The notes below the pieces were generated by a model. The model was not told the DNA's origin. It searched no databases and saw only the letters and a list, made by a program, of their open reading frames with translations. A stretch of 64,000 bases of DNA. Origin: Fasciolopsis buskii (lineage: Eukaryota > Platyhelminthes > Trematoda > Plagiorchiida > Fasciolidae). Shown in pieces: positions 51,540 through 61,590 of this stretch. Position numbers and translations under genes: made by a program. Position 1 is the stretch's first letter. Every line of letters begins with the position of its first letter. The DNA is taken from the NCBI GenBank assembly GCA_008360955.1, contig LUCM01007285.1, positions 47,155 to 111,154 of the forward strand, given 5' to 3'.

Positions 51540-53760
51540 TTATAACTTGGTATTTGTGATGGCTTTGTATCGAACTTCAGTTTGTGCAACAATGAACGCT
51601 ACACAAATGTGTTCTGAAGTTGATTGCTAGCTTACAACACCGTCCACCCAAAAGTGAAAACAAGAATGAGAAATAGTGAAAAATAAATTCCAAAATAACA
51701 GGTTGATGAGCCATATAGAAGAGTAAGGATTTCGAATGCGAGAACTCCACTAACTGTAGCATTCGCTCATGTCATCTATTGCCTGCAACCGTCAGTAGGG
51801 AGTATCGCGTTGGACACAATCTGGGAGTCTAACTGGATTCACACGAGACAGTTCGCTGGTTAGGGTCTTCGTAATTTTTTGACACCCCATATACGGGTCA
51901 CGTCTATATCACTGAGCGTTTCGTGGAACCATTTGCCAACTAACACCCGCTTCAAACAACAGCACTGTGCAAAGAATTGATTCTGTAGGGATGAGCAAAA
52001 CAAATCTCGACTGCTTTCTGCTATTCACAATAATTGGCTTCCTTAAAGATTGAGCCCTGGGAATCAGCAACTCGCGCCCTGAACCAGAGTTACTGATGAA
52101 ATTTTGTCATCTTTTGCAGATTTTCTACCGTTAATGGCCTTGTTTCTGAGCCGCGTAACGGGACCAACTCTACTGCTAGTGTGTAAACTCCCTCTTCGAT
52201 AAATAATCCAATCCAGCGCCGACGTCATAGATACCTCAGGCTCATGAATGCTCGAAGGTAATTCATCGGATATACGACTGGTTGAAGTGAAACGTTGAGA
52301 GTGGGTAGCACTAAACAGTACCAACTGTCTTGGTGGTTTCAAACGAAAGATGATCGTACATACAAACTCGGATTCATTTATTCACACACAAAGAATGGAA
52401 AGTTGAAATGAATGCTTTCGGCACAACTAATATTAGGAGATAGAGTCAGGGAACTGCACGCTTGGCTGAGTAGCAAACATACTGTAGACCAAGAAAGGCA
52501 GAAGTCTTGGGCCTGCAGAAGTCACGTCTGCGAATTAATATTTGTCGCAGAGTGCATACTCGGTCCAATATAATCCCGAGGAGGCTAGAAACCGGTTTGA
52601 TTCTCAAGAGTATGCCACTTGCGAATCTTGATATTGACCGGGGATTTATGTCGACAAACATTTTGAAAGCTTTCTTATCAGGATAATGCTCTTTGGTGTC
52701 CCACCTGCAGAACTGCTGTTTTTCTCAAACATCGAGCATTCACACGAGTCCTTAAGATTCGTTCTGGTTCTTCAGACTGTTCCCAGGACGTTTCGCATCT
52801 CCGACGTTAACAATTTGGCATTTCCCTTGAAAAAGAAAACTCATGAATTACCTTGGAAATACACCTTTGTGAAGACGCTTCCTCAGATGTCAGCAATTTT
52901 CAGTGGTGCCCTGGTATCTAACTGCACTGCTCCACTTGAAGATATGAATTGAATGTCTACTGGGGCAGCGGGACAAGTAAAATGCCCTCTTAAGCTTCTG
53001 TCAAACACTCCAGTCGACTCCGGTAGCTTTGAATCCGTGACCGTTCGGACTCTTTGATCACCTCGTTTACACTTGGGTTCTTGAACCAGTATTGCTAATC
53101 AGTCGGTTAAGATTGCCGGTAATGCTAGCAGTTGGAGACGTTCCCAATTCCCTACATTTTCTTACCCACCACATTCCCCTGGTAAGCTGACGTCCCAGTT
53201 ATCTTTGAGAATCAGCATAGCAGTGTAAGTCGAGGGTATCTACCGTTTGTCAAATTCGCATGGCTTGAAGTCTTTTTTAGTTGTTGCTTACTATGTGGTT
53301 TCTCCCATTTATTCTCAATGTCCATTCATCAAAACTTTGAGTGGAAATAAAGTCAGTGGCTGTCTTCTGGAAGCAGGAGAGTGCATGACGGGGGTTTTTG
53401 GGTTGGTGCAATCACACTGGTAGGAAGCATAGGTGAATTCCAAACAAATTCTGATCTGGATCCCTAGGTGGGGGCCAGAATAGTCGATAGTCCTCTTTTG
53501 ATCCAGGCCGCCGTTGATCAGTGTTATTATAGTCAGTGTTAACTCAAAGTTTTGAAAGAATGGGATAGATCCAAGTGAGGCGATAGTGCCTTAGACTACA
53601 AAATTTTGTCAGGTAGAGAATGTCAGCCTCCCATGGTATTCACGTGGAATAATCTACAATCAACTGAAATAGAGACTGGAGGTTTGTCTCAGTTCTCCTG
53701 AGCATTTTTGTGAAATATTGCAATCTGATGTCCCCTGGCTCGTCACCTTGCTCGATCCAC
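51540..53760 (-). mobile_element. Decayed RTE-like non-LTR retrotransposon, right copy of a tail-to-tail pair
   Basis: On the minus strand the element's protein can be followed from endonuclease to C-terminus in shifting frames. The endonuclease end has RLTW, then GSKEDYRLFW and DPDQ in place of SDH (53440-53600). The linker has NPSVNEVIKES (about 53050) and PAAPVDIQ (about 52950-52973). RT block 2 has NPRSIS and CTLRQILIRRRDF (about 52526-52640). Then come PKAFISTFHSL and RVCMYDHLS (about 52350-52423) and CYPLSTFHFN, the G-C-P-L-S-P-F-L-F block (52281-52310). The C-terminus has QKITKTLTSELSRVNPVRLPD (about 51820-51880), followed by the 3' UTR. The catalytic YADD and the endonuclease GDFN are not recognisable. 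Numerous stops and frame changes show an old dead copy. Clade assignment rests on remembered RTE consensus. Confidence 0.82.
51615..51870 (-). repeat. Right arm of the 256-base near-perfect inverted repeat
   Basis: The reverse complement of this arm matches 50355-50610 at 254 of 256 positions. The mismatches fall at the ninth base from the outer end and within the sequence CGAATGC(T/C)ACAG. The arm corresponds to the RTE C-terminal codons and proximal 3' UTR of the right copy, in register with the same part of the left copy. Confidence 0.97.
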
Positions 53761-54351
53761 TGGAAACTCACGTAGTTTTGTGCATTTCAAATTTCGGGAT
53801 CGTCGTTGAGGCTCACGTCTCGAATGGTGGACGCTCATATATCATGCACTATCTGAGAAATTCGTGCTTCGCGTACTTAACACAGAGCTCCGTCGGGTAG
53901 CTTAATCAAGGCCTTGCAACCCTTGTTCTCGGTCTACCTGTAGCAGCAAACTTTCGGTTTAATGGAGGACTTTCCAGGGGCTCAGTGAGCGTGGAAACGT
54001 AGTACTAATGTTGTAACATACTAACCTGGCCTAAGATACTTAACTGAACGATGAGGTTGGTAGCATATTGATGTGGTCAGTTTATAACTAGGGATTAATA
54101 ATCATGAGGTTAAAACTTCGTTGGACGTTTCTATCTCGCAAAGTCGTTTCGAAAACGTTTAAGAACATGGAGGATTAGATTACCGTCATATGTGTTAACC
54201 ACTTTCACTGCTTCAATTTCCAAGCATTCCGCAACGACGATCTTAGTGTTCACATTTCTTTTCGCTACCTCTAAATATATAAAAATATATATACGCAAGA
54301 AATTTCTCAGAAACTCTGGAGGCAACTGGCGAAATTGTTCTGTAACTGCAC
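53761..54351. other. Probable 5' remainder of the RTE copy, then unassigned DNA
   Basis: The endonuclease N-terminus of the RTE copy should lie on the minus strand at about 53760-54100. I see no reliable motif there, so the 5' boundary is unknown. Beyond 54060 the sequence is AT-rich without features. Confidence 0.35.
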
Positions 54352-54526
54352 AGAAACTAAAACATATGAATTACGGGCTCAGGAGAAACAAAGTCAACAA
54401 ATGTCATCGCAGCCGAAAACATTTAAAGACCCACGGAATCTCTCGGAGTCACAACAACAAGCAATTCTTTATTTCCATAGTCACTTGTTTATCTTGCGTC
54501 TAGACCTTTTTGAATGCACACAATAA
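54352..54526 (+). other. Candidate 3'-terminal exon with AATAAA at its end
   Basis: A TTGTTCTGTAACTGCACAG acceptor-like sequence is followed by an open frame of about 58 codons rich in Gln and Ser (ELRAQEKQSQQMSSQPKTF). The frame ends CAATAA within CACAATAAAAAAG, so the stop codon overlaps a canonical polyadenylation signal. A second long frame overlaps it (54192-54503). The combination fits a last exon of a host gene, but no upstream exon or family was recognised, and chance is a fair explanation. Confidence 0.17.
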
Positions 54527-55599
54527 AAAAGAACAGTCTTTTTGTTCGTATCACCAACTTTGAGTTCCTGCTTTAAGAATCGTTTATCATGTGTCCGGGT
54601 TATTTCAAAGTAGAACCGTTATACATTTTCACATGTATACTTCTGAACAGTGATGCATCACGGTTTAGGGGACATTTGATGGCCGATGGCAACTTGCTAC
54701 CTTTCGGCTCGTTGGCAAATCTGATCTAAAGAGATCTTATGTGGTTCCATTAAACTCCAAGTTTAAGAATTATGGTTTCTCACCCATTCTCCCCTGTCGT
54801 GGGCCCGGGCGGCTTGAAACAGGCGCCTTCCACTACATCTATTCAGCAGCCGTGTCATAAACGGACTAGAAATGATTAAATTTCATCAGCCGCATAAGTA
54901 CTTCTAATATGAGCAACAACTATCTGCATGTACGAATGAATAAATTGTTTTCATCTGTTGCAACGTTATCACTTAGTTAATACAGTTAAATATAGGGTAT
55001 AACAGTGAATATTGTGAACTGCTGTCTCAATAAACTAAACCAAAAGTAGTCGATGAAACACAACTGGAAGGTAATTCCGTTTCTTTTTGTGGATGTAGTT
55101 TACTGATTAGTTCACTGCATGAAGTGGTAAAATGATTGTAATGGAGAACCAGAACAATGGACGTGTTTTTGAGTTCCTTAGTCAGATGATTCATCCGAAA
55201 TCGAGCGGGAAGTAGCCAAAAACTACTTCGTCTCTGACGGCTGTGGTTTTCGAACTGCATTTCAAAGCAAATGATTCATCGAGTGGTAGGTGACAATAAA
55301 GTCTATTCGGAAGTTTATCTACACTGTAGACTGTTGAAATGAGGTAGGTACAACTGCGTTAATCTATTAAGTGTATTAGCACTAGGAAGAATGAAAAGCA
55401 TGGGCTTTCAAGCTATTTTATTCGCCCAATTGCACGCTTCCCTTAGCATCCAGAACGATGATAATTCTGAACGACAGTTTGCTTGCCATGGCGCCTTCAG
55501 AACAATTGAATCCTACATTTCCCTAAACCCTAAAGTATATGTCCTTGGAAAGGCAAGTCATATGTGGACCAAATGTGCTATTGCAACTCATGTGGACAG
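54527..55599. other. No gene recognised
   Basis: The interval includes a short GC-rich stretch near 54800-54840 and a 73-codon plus frame (55391-55612). The latter may be the out-of-frame 5' part of the Gypsy-like fragment that follows, but RT motifs upstream of the FMDD box are not reliable. Confidence 0.4.
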
Positions 55600-55861
55600 A
55601 TTTCATGGATGATGTGCTTGTGCGATTGTCAGGGGACTAAGACGGGCTGGCTGAGCTTCAAAATGAGCTGGATACTTGCCCTTTTTATTTATTGGGCATT
55701 TGAAGCTGTGGTTCATTATTAACGCCACCGGCTATGCTGTTTCCAACGGAAGCATTCACTCAGAACGTGATTTAGTTCATCATCTTTCTTCGATTCTATC
55801 TTCACAACCTAATATGTGGTACTCTACACATATATGGCAGGGTGTTCTGGGGAAAGCGTAA
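55600..55861 (+). pseudogene. Probable Gypsy-type LTR retrotransposon pol fragment (RT box and RNase H)
   Basis: FMDDVLV at 55602-55622 matches the catalytic [FY]xDD box of Gypsy-type reverse transcriptase. About 80 bases on, the frame 55676-55861 reads LWFIINATGYAVSNGSIHSE, and then HHLSSILSSQPNMWYSTH. That resembles the start of the Gypsy RNase H (TDAS..A.GAVL) and its FFS..L...Q..YST block. The DAS aspartate is replaced by Asn. The roughly 100 residues normally lying between the RT box and RNase H are missing, so a deletion is implied. Stops and a frame change separate the two parts. Assignment rests on two short motifs in the right order; no LTR, integrase or protease was found. Confidence 0.45.
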
Positions 55862-58800
55862 AATTTGTTTAACTGTTTTTTACACCCCACCGCCCGACAC
55901 CAGGTAATATGCTTGACATAAAGTTTGATCGTTGTTATGTCCAACAAATCCTTTGTCAAACCTGCATCCCTATCCTAGCCTCGATCTGAGAGTAGTTTGA
56001 GAAGATTGAAATTTCCGGTAGTGATATTTGGTTTCAAAATCAGTGTTTAAACGCACGCATATTAACGTTGGTATGTTTGAAAAGCTTCAGGGTTTCTGCT
56101 GTCTTCAATCACGATTCCCTTAGAGGAGACAAACCAAACTTCATGTGCCTCCATGTCTAAGATTGATCCGAACATAAATGCAAATATTAGGCAATGTAAT
56201 GTCGAAATGACTTAGTAGGTACGCTCGAGTCGAAGTCTACCGTCGTGTTATTGTAACAGCTAATAAAAAAACGTTCAAGATTTTTTCCTGAAACTTTGAC
56301 AGCCAAGATGATTGGGATTTCTGCTTTTCGTTTTCGTAAACTATTTGGGAACTCTCAACCATGGTTTGGTTACAAAATGCTTGCTTCAAGGTGTGTTACT
56401 TTAAATGATCTAAAAGTTCCTTAGGTAAATTACTAGGAGTAATTGGCTCGTTCTTCTAAGATATGGTTAGTGAACTGAACTGATCATAGGCAGAAGCAGC
56501 AATAGATTGTCAGGGACTTTCGTGGACGACCCAATTCCATTCTTCCAATCTAATCTTCAGTGCTGGGCATTATATAACTGGTGGCAAGATAAGTAAAAGT
56601 TAAGGATTTAGTTAGCGCAATCTGGCTATATATGGTAAATTTTAGATTATCTTGTTTGTACTGTACCCGCATTTGTTTAGCCAGATTCCCATAAGTAGCA
56701 GCAGTGGGGAATCAGAGCAGCAGTCAAAACCAAATTAACCCAGAGTTTCCGGTGGAGTAAAAACCAGTGTTTGGTTATTAGTTGTTTGGGATATTAAAAC
56801 CAAACCAAAAAACAAAGTCGAAGACCACGAAAAAAAGTGAAAGGGTTTTCGTGTAACATAAGCGACAGTCAAATGAGTGCTAGCTATAAAATGCATCTAT
56901 GAGCCACTAACTTAATGAAATACTTCTATACTTCCAAGCTAATTAACCTACGCAGATCAGATCTAAATCCGTTACCATTCTATTTACTGGGTGAAATTTT
57001 CCTTCTGCACATTCACAACAGAAATGCAATACAGCACCTGATGCGGACGTCGCGTGGGCAAATTAAAAGCTCGTAGGTAAAACCACGCTTACATCGGTCT
57101 CGTCGCTCATTTATGTGGAACAAAGGTGAGTTCTTTGTGATTCTTAATCACAAACTTTGAAAAAACAGCAACCGCTGATTGACTGCTAAATGCAAACATT
57201 CAGGAATTTGTTCAGAATTCGACAAGACCGAGCACGTCCGATACTAAAACGTGCAACAGTGTATGAAACTACATAAAAGGCCAAAACTTGGTTGGTTTTC
57301 TAATGCTTCGTTGTTTGGTATGAAACAATGAACTACAACAATATTTACAGCGCCATCACATGTTGTTAAGGTACTGTGAAAATTACTCGCAAACCGACTG
57401 TGAATGAAATAGTGTGATGATTTCAGAAGGCAAAAGAAAACTGAACGAAGATTTTGACATTAAACCGAGGATAGCAGAGCTAGTAAAACATTTCCCAACT
57501 CACGTGGGCTCGGCATAACCCTTATGGCAACGGTGGGAAGCAGTGATTAAAACAAATCGATAACTTTTCAGTGCACTGGTAAACAGAACTTTGCTGATCT
57601 GAAAAGAGAACAAAGGAAATATCGGTGAAGTAAATAAACCATCAGAAAAATGCTATTAAAAATCTGCGTCTTATCTTCGGTTATGATCTATTCGAAAACA
57701 CTATGTTTGTTATACTAGCACCTTAGCTACAAAGTAAAAAAGCCTTACCCATTCAATCCGTGTGAATCTCTCATACCTTACCAATGCTTACCATAAACGT
57801 GAAAGTAAATGTACTATTCAAACTTACCCTTGTAGGTGTAACACGTTTCAACGAAGACCACACTTATTATACGCGTTCAATTTCAAGCAGTGGGCATCAA
57901 TAGAGACTGAAATACACCTACCAATAATGATTCTACATTAACACTGTATCTTGATTTCAGCTGCGTTTCATATGGATCTACATAACTTAGGAGTGGAGAC
58001 CTTTAGCTTTGCCATATCTGGCATTTATTTTCGGTTAGCCCCTGCGGTCATCAGCGGACCATAAAGTCCGTTTGGCCCTGAATGAAACAGGAACAAACTG
58101 GAGATCAAAAACAGTGTTACCACCAAAAATTCATGCTCGCATACAATAGGTTTATCCGTAAAATAAATAAGTGTTATTCTCGTCAGAGTGAGAACTGTTT
58201 TTTAGAACACATAAAAGAGCTCATCTCTTGTGCTTACTGAATTAGCCGAAACAAAGCGTGCCACTTTGACCATTCCAATAAAGTATTATTGTTTATCACT
58301 GGGTCACTTAAAAAAGCCTCTGTGCAAATGCTAACCAAAAAGTAACTCGAGTTTCCGCAAAACAAATTTGCTTTGTGAAATTCGATGCTTTACCATACAT
58401 TTTGTCATTAGTAACGTCGAACAATGATTTGCGGTAAACTAATCATTATGCCTGAGTCGAAAACCATTACAGACTTGCCAGTTAATCAGTGTCAACATTA
58501 ACATCGCTGATCTTATCAGTTAATTGGTAAATATGCGGTACTTTATGTGCACCTAAAAGGTTTCCAAAAAGTGAAGTGCCATGAAATTGCCGTTTCATGA
58601 CATTACGCAGTGTGTCAAAACTAATACTTCTGTACGCACACACGTATGCAGAGCTTCGGTTGCAAATTTCCGTTGAGTCTTCTGGATTGCAAGTTAAGAG
58701 GGAAATTCCCCAATAAAACGTGCGAATACCTATCTACGTGCAAACGACATCTTTGGGCATGAGGATATAACCCGCGAATCGATGCAGTTCTGAAGAAACT

Positions 58801-60897
58801 CGTACCGGCCGGACATTGCTAAGAAACCTTATAAGGTCATACAAGAGACCTTAATTTTGGATAGAATATTGAACCCACTGAAAGCCTAATCACTAAACCA
58901 TACCCCACATTAAGCCAACCAGTTTTACCCAAATGAAGGTCAGCAAACGAGAACACTCTGACTTTGGACTTCGAACAGCATTTGAATATGAAATGGCGCT
59001 TATCGCGATCTACAGTTCAACGGAATCTGTGCAAATTTTGCCATCGCCTCTCATTTCACTGCCTACTGTACAAACTTTTTCTTGGATTGGTTCATAGCTT
59101 GCAACAGGTAACAACAATTTAATTCTCCACCGCCTTAGTTAATGATCTCATCAAGTAACTTAATGTCAAAATTCTCAGTGTTTAACTGTACTTCGTGAGT
59201 TTTTTACAGGCTTTTACATCACGTGAACACTGAAGCGAACCCTTCTTTCAGTAGGGACCATAATTTTCCACTTGAAGACCTAATTACAATAGAACACCGC
59301 AATAATAAAATACACAATATAGCTAAACGATTTGTTTTACTGAAGGCAATGTCTGGGACATCCCTGAAACTTTTGCTTCATACTAATGTCATCATCTTTG
59401 GTTTATATGGAACGAAACATCTGTTGAACTCCTGGGATTCACCTGGACATGTAAGATTCGACAAAATTGGTTTTATTTCCACTAAGATCGTATGTCAAGC
59501 TAATTCAATGCATTCTGTATCGAAATAATGTTCGTGAACATCATTCCAAATTGTGTGATTCATTATTTCATTGCTAAAAGACAACGACAACCAATAAGTA
59601 AAACGCTGGTATATTACGTATTTATCTTACCAGTTTTAAGATTTTGTTGCAGAAATGCACAACACAGAATCTATTTTCAGACTTATTTTGCTGATAATTT
59701 GTTTGTGTAACTGTAGTGATAAGACCATGTACACTATACGAGAGAGAGGAACCCGCAGCCACGACCAAGAAGCTTGAACTGCTACAGAGTCACATATAGT
59801 TCCAACAGGCCAGATATGGTTACTAGCTGGTGAATGGCCATCTACCACTAAGATATTGTAGGTTCGGAAGTAGCCGCTTTAGCAAATGTACGTGAAAATG
59901 TTTGCGAATGATAGCGACCGTACATACTTAGATAGGACTGTGGAGACTAGCAGCACAAGATACACCACGATTACCAAATGCATCTTAAGAACGTTTTCTA
60001 TGATTTTTCCTCATTCATTTTTATACGAGCATGAACGATGTTCCATTGTCATTTTGGGCAATTCCAATGGCGCCCGGCCATCACACTCTGCTGTATTTCC
60101 TTATCTGAAAGGACAAATTAATAAAACAACCCCAGTCTATTAAAATCCTGATTCATCGTGGAGGTCGAAGTGTAATAGACATGCCAGTGAAGTCAAATCA
60201 CTCACTCAAAGCATACGTCACACTTTTAATGGCTAGATACGGCAGGCAACTTCTGCTTAGAAAAGTCAAAACTGTGTTTATTTAGCTTATTATAGCTCTT
60301 TTTCAGGGCCTGATTCAGCTTGTGCTTCATTCAAACATATTTCCGTATTCCTCCACTCAATAAGCAATTGGTGAAAGTAAAACGACTCCTTTTATCCGAA
60401 GCCTAGTGTTCCGCAAGCTGTCAAAACCATATCCATACATACGACAGCAAAGACTAGCGATGCTCGCCTTGGGAGCCTCCCTCCCCAATACACAAACAAG
60501 GTAATCCATTATTGACCTGAATAGTATCTTGGCCCCAAAACTCATCACGAACATCTTAGTGACAAATCCTAACTGTGTGACTAATATAGCTTACCTCTAA
60601 CCATCCAAAAATAGCCAATTATCATAAGCATCTATCCGATTCACGTTAGGTTTCAGCAACTGTTTTAAAATCTTTTTTTATCGCTGTCGCTAAACCTGGC
60701 GCCTTCAGTCATCTCGACTCTAGTTCAGTCTCAAACCGCCTAATCAGGCGAGAAAGGTCAAACGACTTGTGGCCATCCAGCACGACAATCCTTCTTTATT
60801 TGTCATGATCAAATGGTATTATAGGTTCATGCCGATTGGTTTGCATCTAACGGGTTCATACCCTATTCGTTAGTCCGCACAGCTAACACCGCTCCTG
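55862..60897. other. No gene recognised
   Basis: AT-rich sequence. Plus frames 59223-59528, 59528-59710 and 59886-60143 are of ordinary composition but unidentified. No integrase or LTR that would extend the neighbouring Gypsy-like fragment was recognised. No tandem repeat or RNA gene. Confidence 0.5.
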
Positions 60898-61143
60898 TCA
60901 ACCAATTTCAATCAATCCGGGGTATACAGGGCCTAGCTGACTCCGCACTTGTACTCGGGCTTGCTGCCGATAGAATTCCAAGCCCGCATGTTGTTCACCT
61001 GATCTCAAAGTAGTTTGGCCGCCAGTCTTTTTCTTTTGAATGTAGCCGGGCTTCACCACTGTATGACCTCTCGGACCGCAGCAAAATGATCTTGCACTGT
61101 TTGCATCCGTAAGCAGTCTCCCCTTACAGCAACTTTCACGCAA
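60898..61143 (-). pseudogene. Possible gag-like fragment with a degenerate zinc knuckle
   Basis: An 81-codon minus frame in a locally GC-rich block contains SFCCGPRGHTVVKP, which resembles a retroviral-type CCHC knuckle (C-x2-C-x4-H-x4-C). The first Cys is replaced by Ser and the last by Pro. A basic, Gln-rich tail follows (YIQKKKTGGQTTLR). This is the position of a nucleocapsid-like region in Gypsy-type gag. With only the central Cys and the His in place, the match could be accidental. The SINE-like copy B begins about 100 bases upstream on this strand. Confidence 0.28.
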
Positions 61144-61249
61144 GGATTACCTGTACAATGTGATTATCACATGTTGAACTATTTCACGAAGAAATCTAAT
61201 CTTCTACTGCTAATAATTACCAAGTAATCAAGGTCCTTGGGTCATTTCC

Positions 61250-61590
61250 AAAGCTTTCGTTGTACTTAAGCTACCAGGAAAGAAGTGATCTATCAGTAGG
61301 GGGTCCGTTGCTGTACCCTAGCGGACGCTGGACGTGCAAATCAGTGACAAATAAATGGGACATGGTGTAGTGAAGTTCGACAAAACATTGGCAGCCTCCC
61401 CGGCAGCGTGATAGCTAGGGCGTTCGACTCAAATTCTTACATCCCGGGTTAGCGTCCCAGGTAGGATACGGTGAGTATACACTCCTGGTGATCCCCAGCA
61501 AAGATCGGCTGTATAGTGATTCCATGGTTCCTCAGTGGTGAGTTAAGAGTTGATATCACACGGTGAATTACTTCAGAAAATCCATTAAGG
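61250..61590 (+). mobile_element. tRNA-headed SINE-like repeat, copy B
   Basis: It aligns with copy A (33106-33437) from GCTACCAGGAAAG...GATCTATCAGTA through the tRNA-like head (GTGATAGCTAGGGCGTTCGAC, with GTCCCAGGTAGGATACGG in place of the B-box) to GATATCACACGGTGAAT. The tail segment GTATACACTCCTGGTGATCC followed by CCAGCAAAG matches copies C and D. The A-box-like sequence is recognisable; the B-box is more damaged than in copy A. Copy length of about 340 bases suggests a composite SINE with a 5' extension of about 130 bases before the tRNA-like head. Confidence 0.6.

Noticed and set aside
51577..51762. Hydrophobic minus-strand frame (FIFHYFSFLFSLLG) that looks like a membrane segment
   Set aside because: It lies in the RTE 3' UTR arm, out of frame with the element's protein. 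The T-rich UTR gives the hydrophobic codons, and the identical peptide would arise from the other arm.
60660..60790. Minus-strand peptide LDGHKSFDLSRLIRRFETEL considered as a gag capsid relic next to the possible zinc knuckle
   Set aside because: It would lie downstream of the knuckle on the same strand, the wrong order for gag, and the match to any capsid is too vague.
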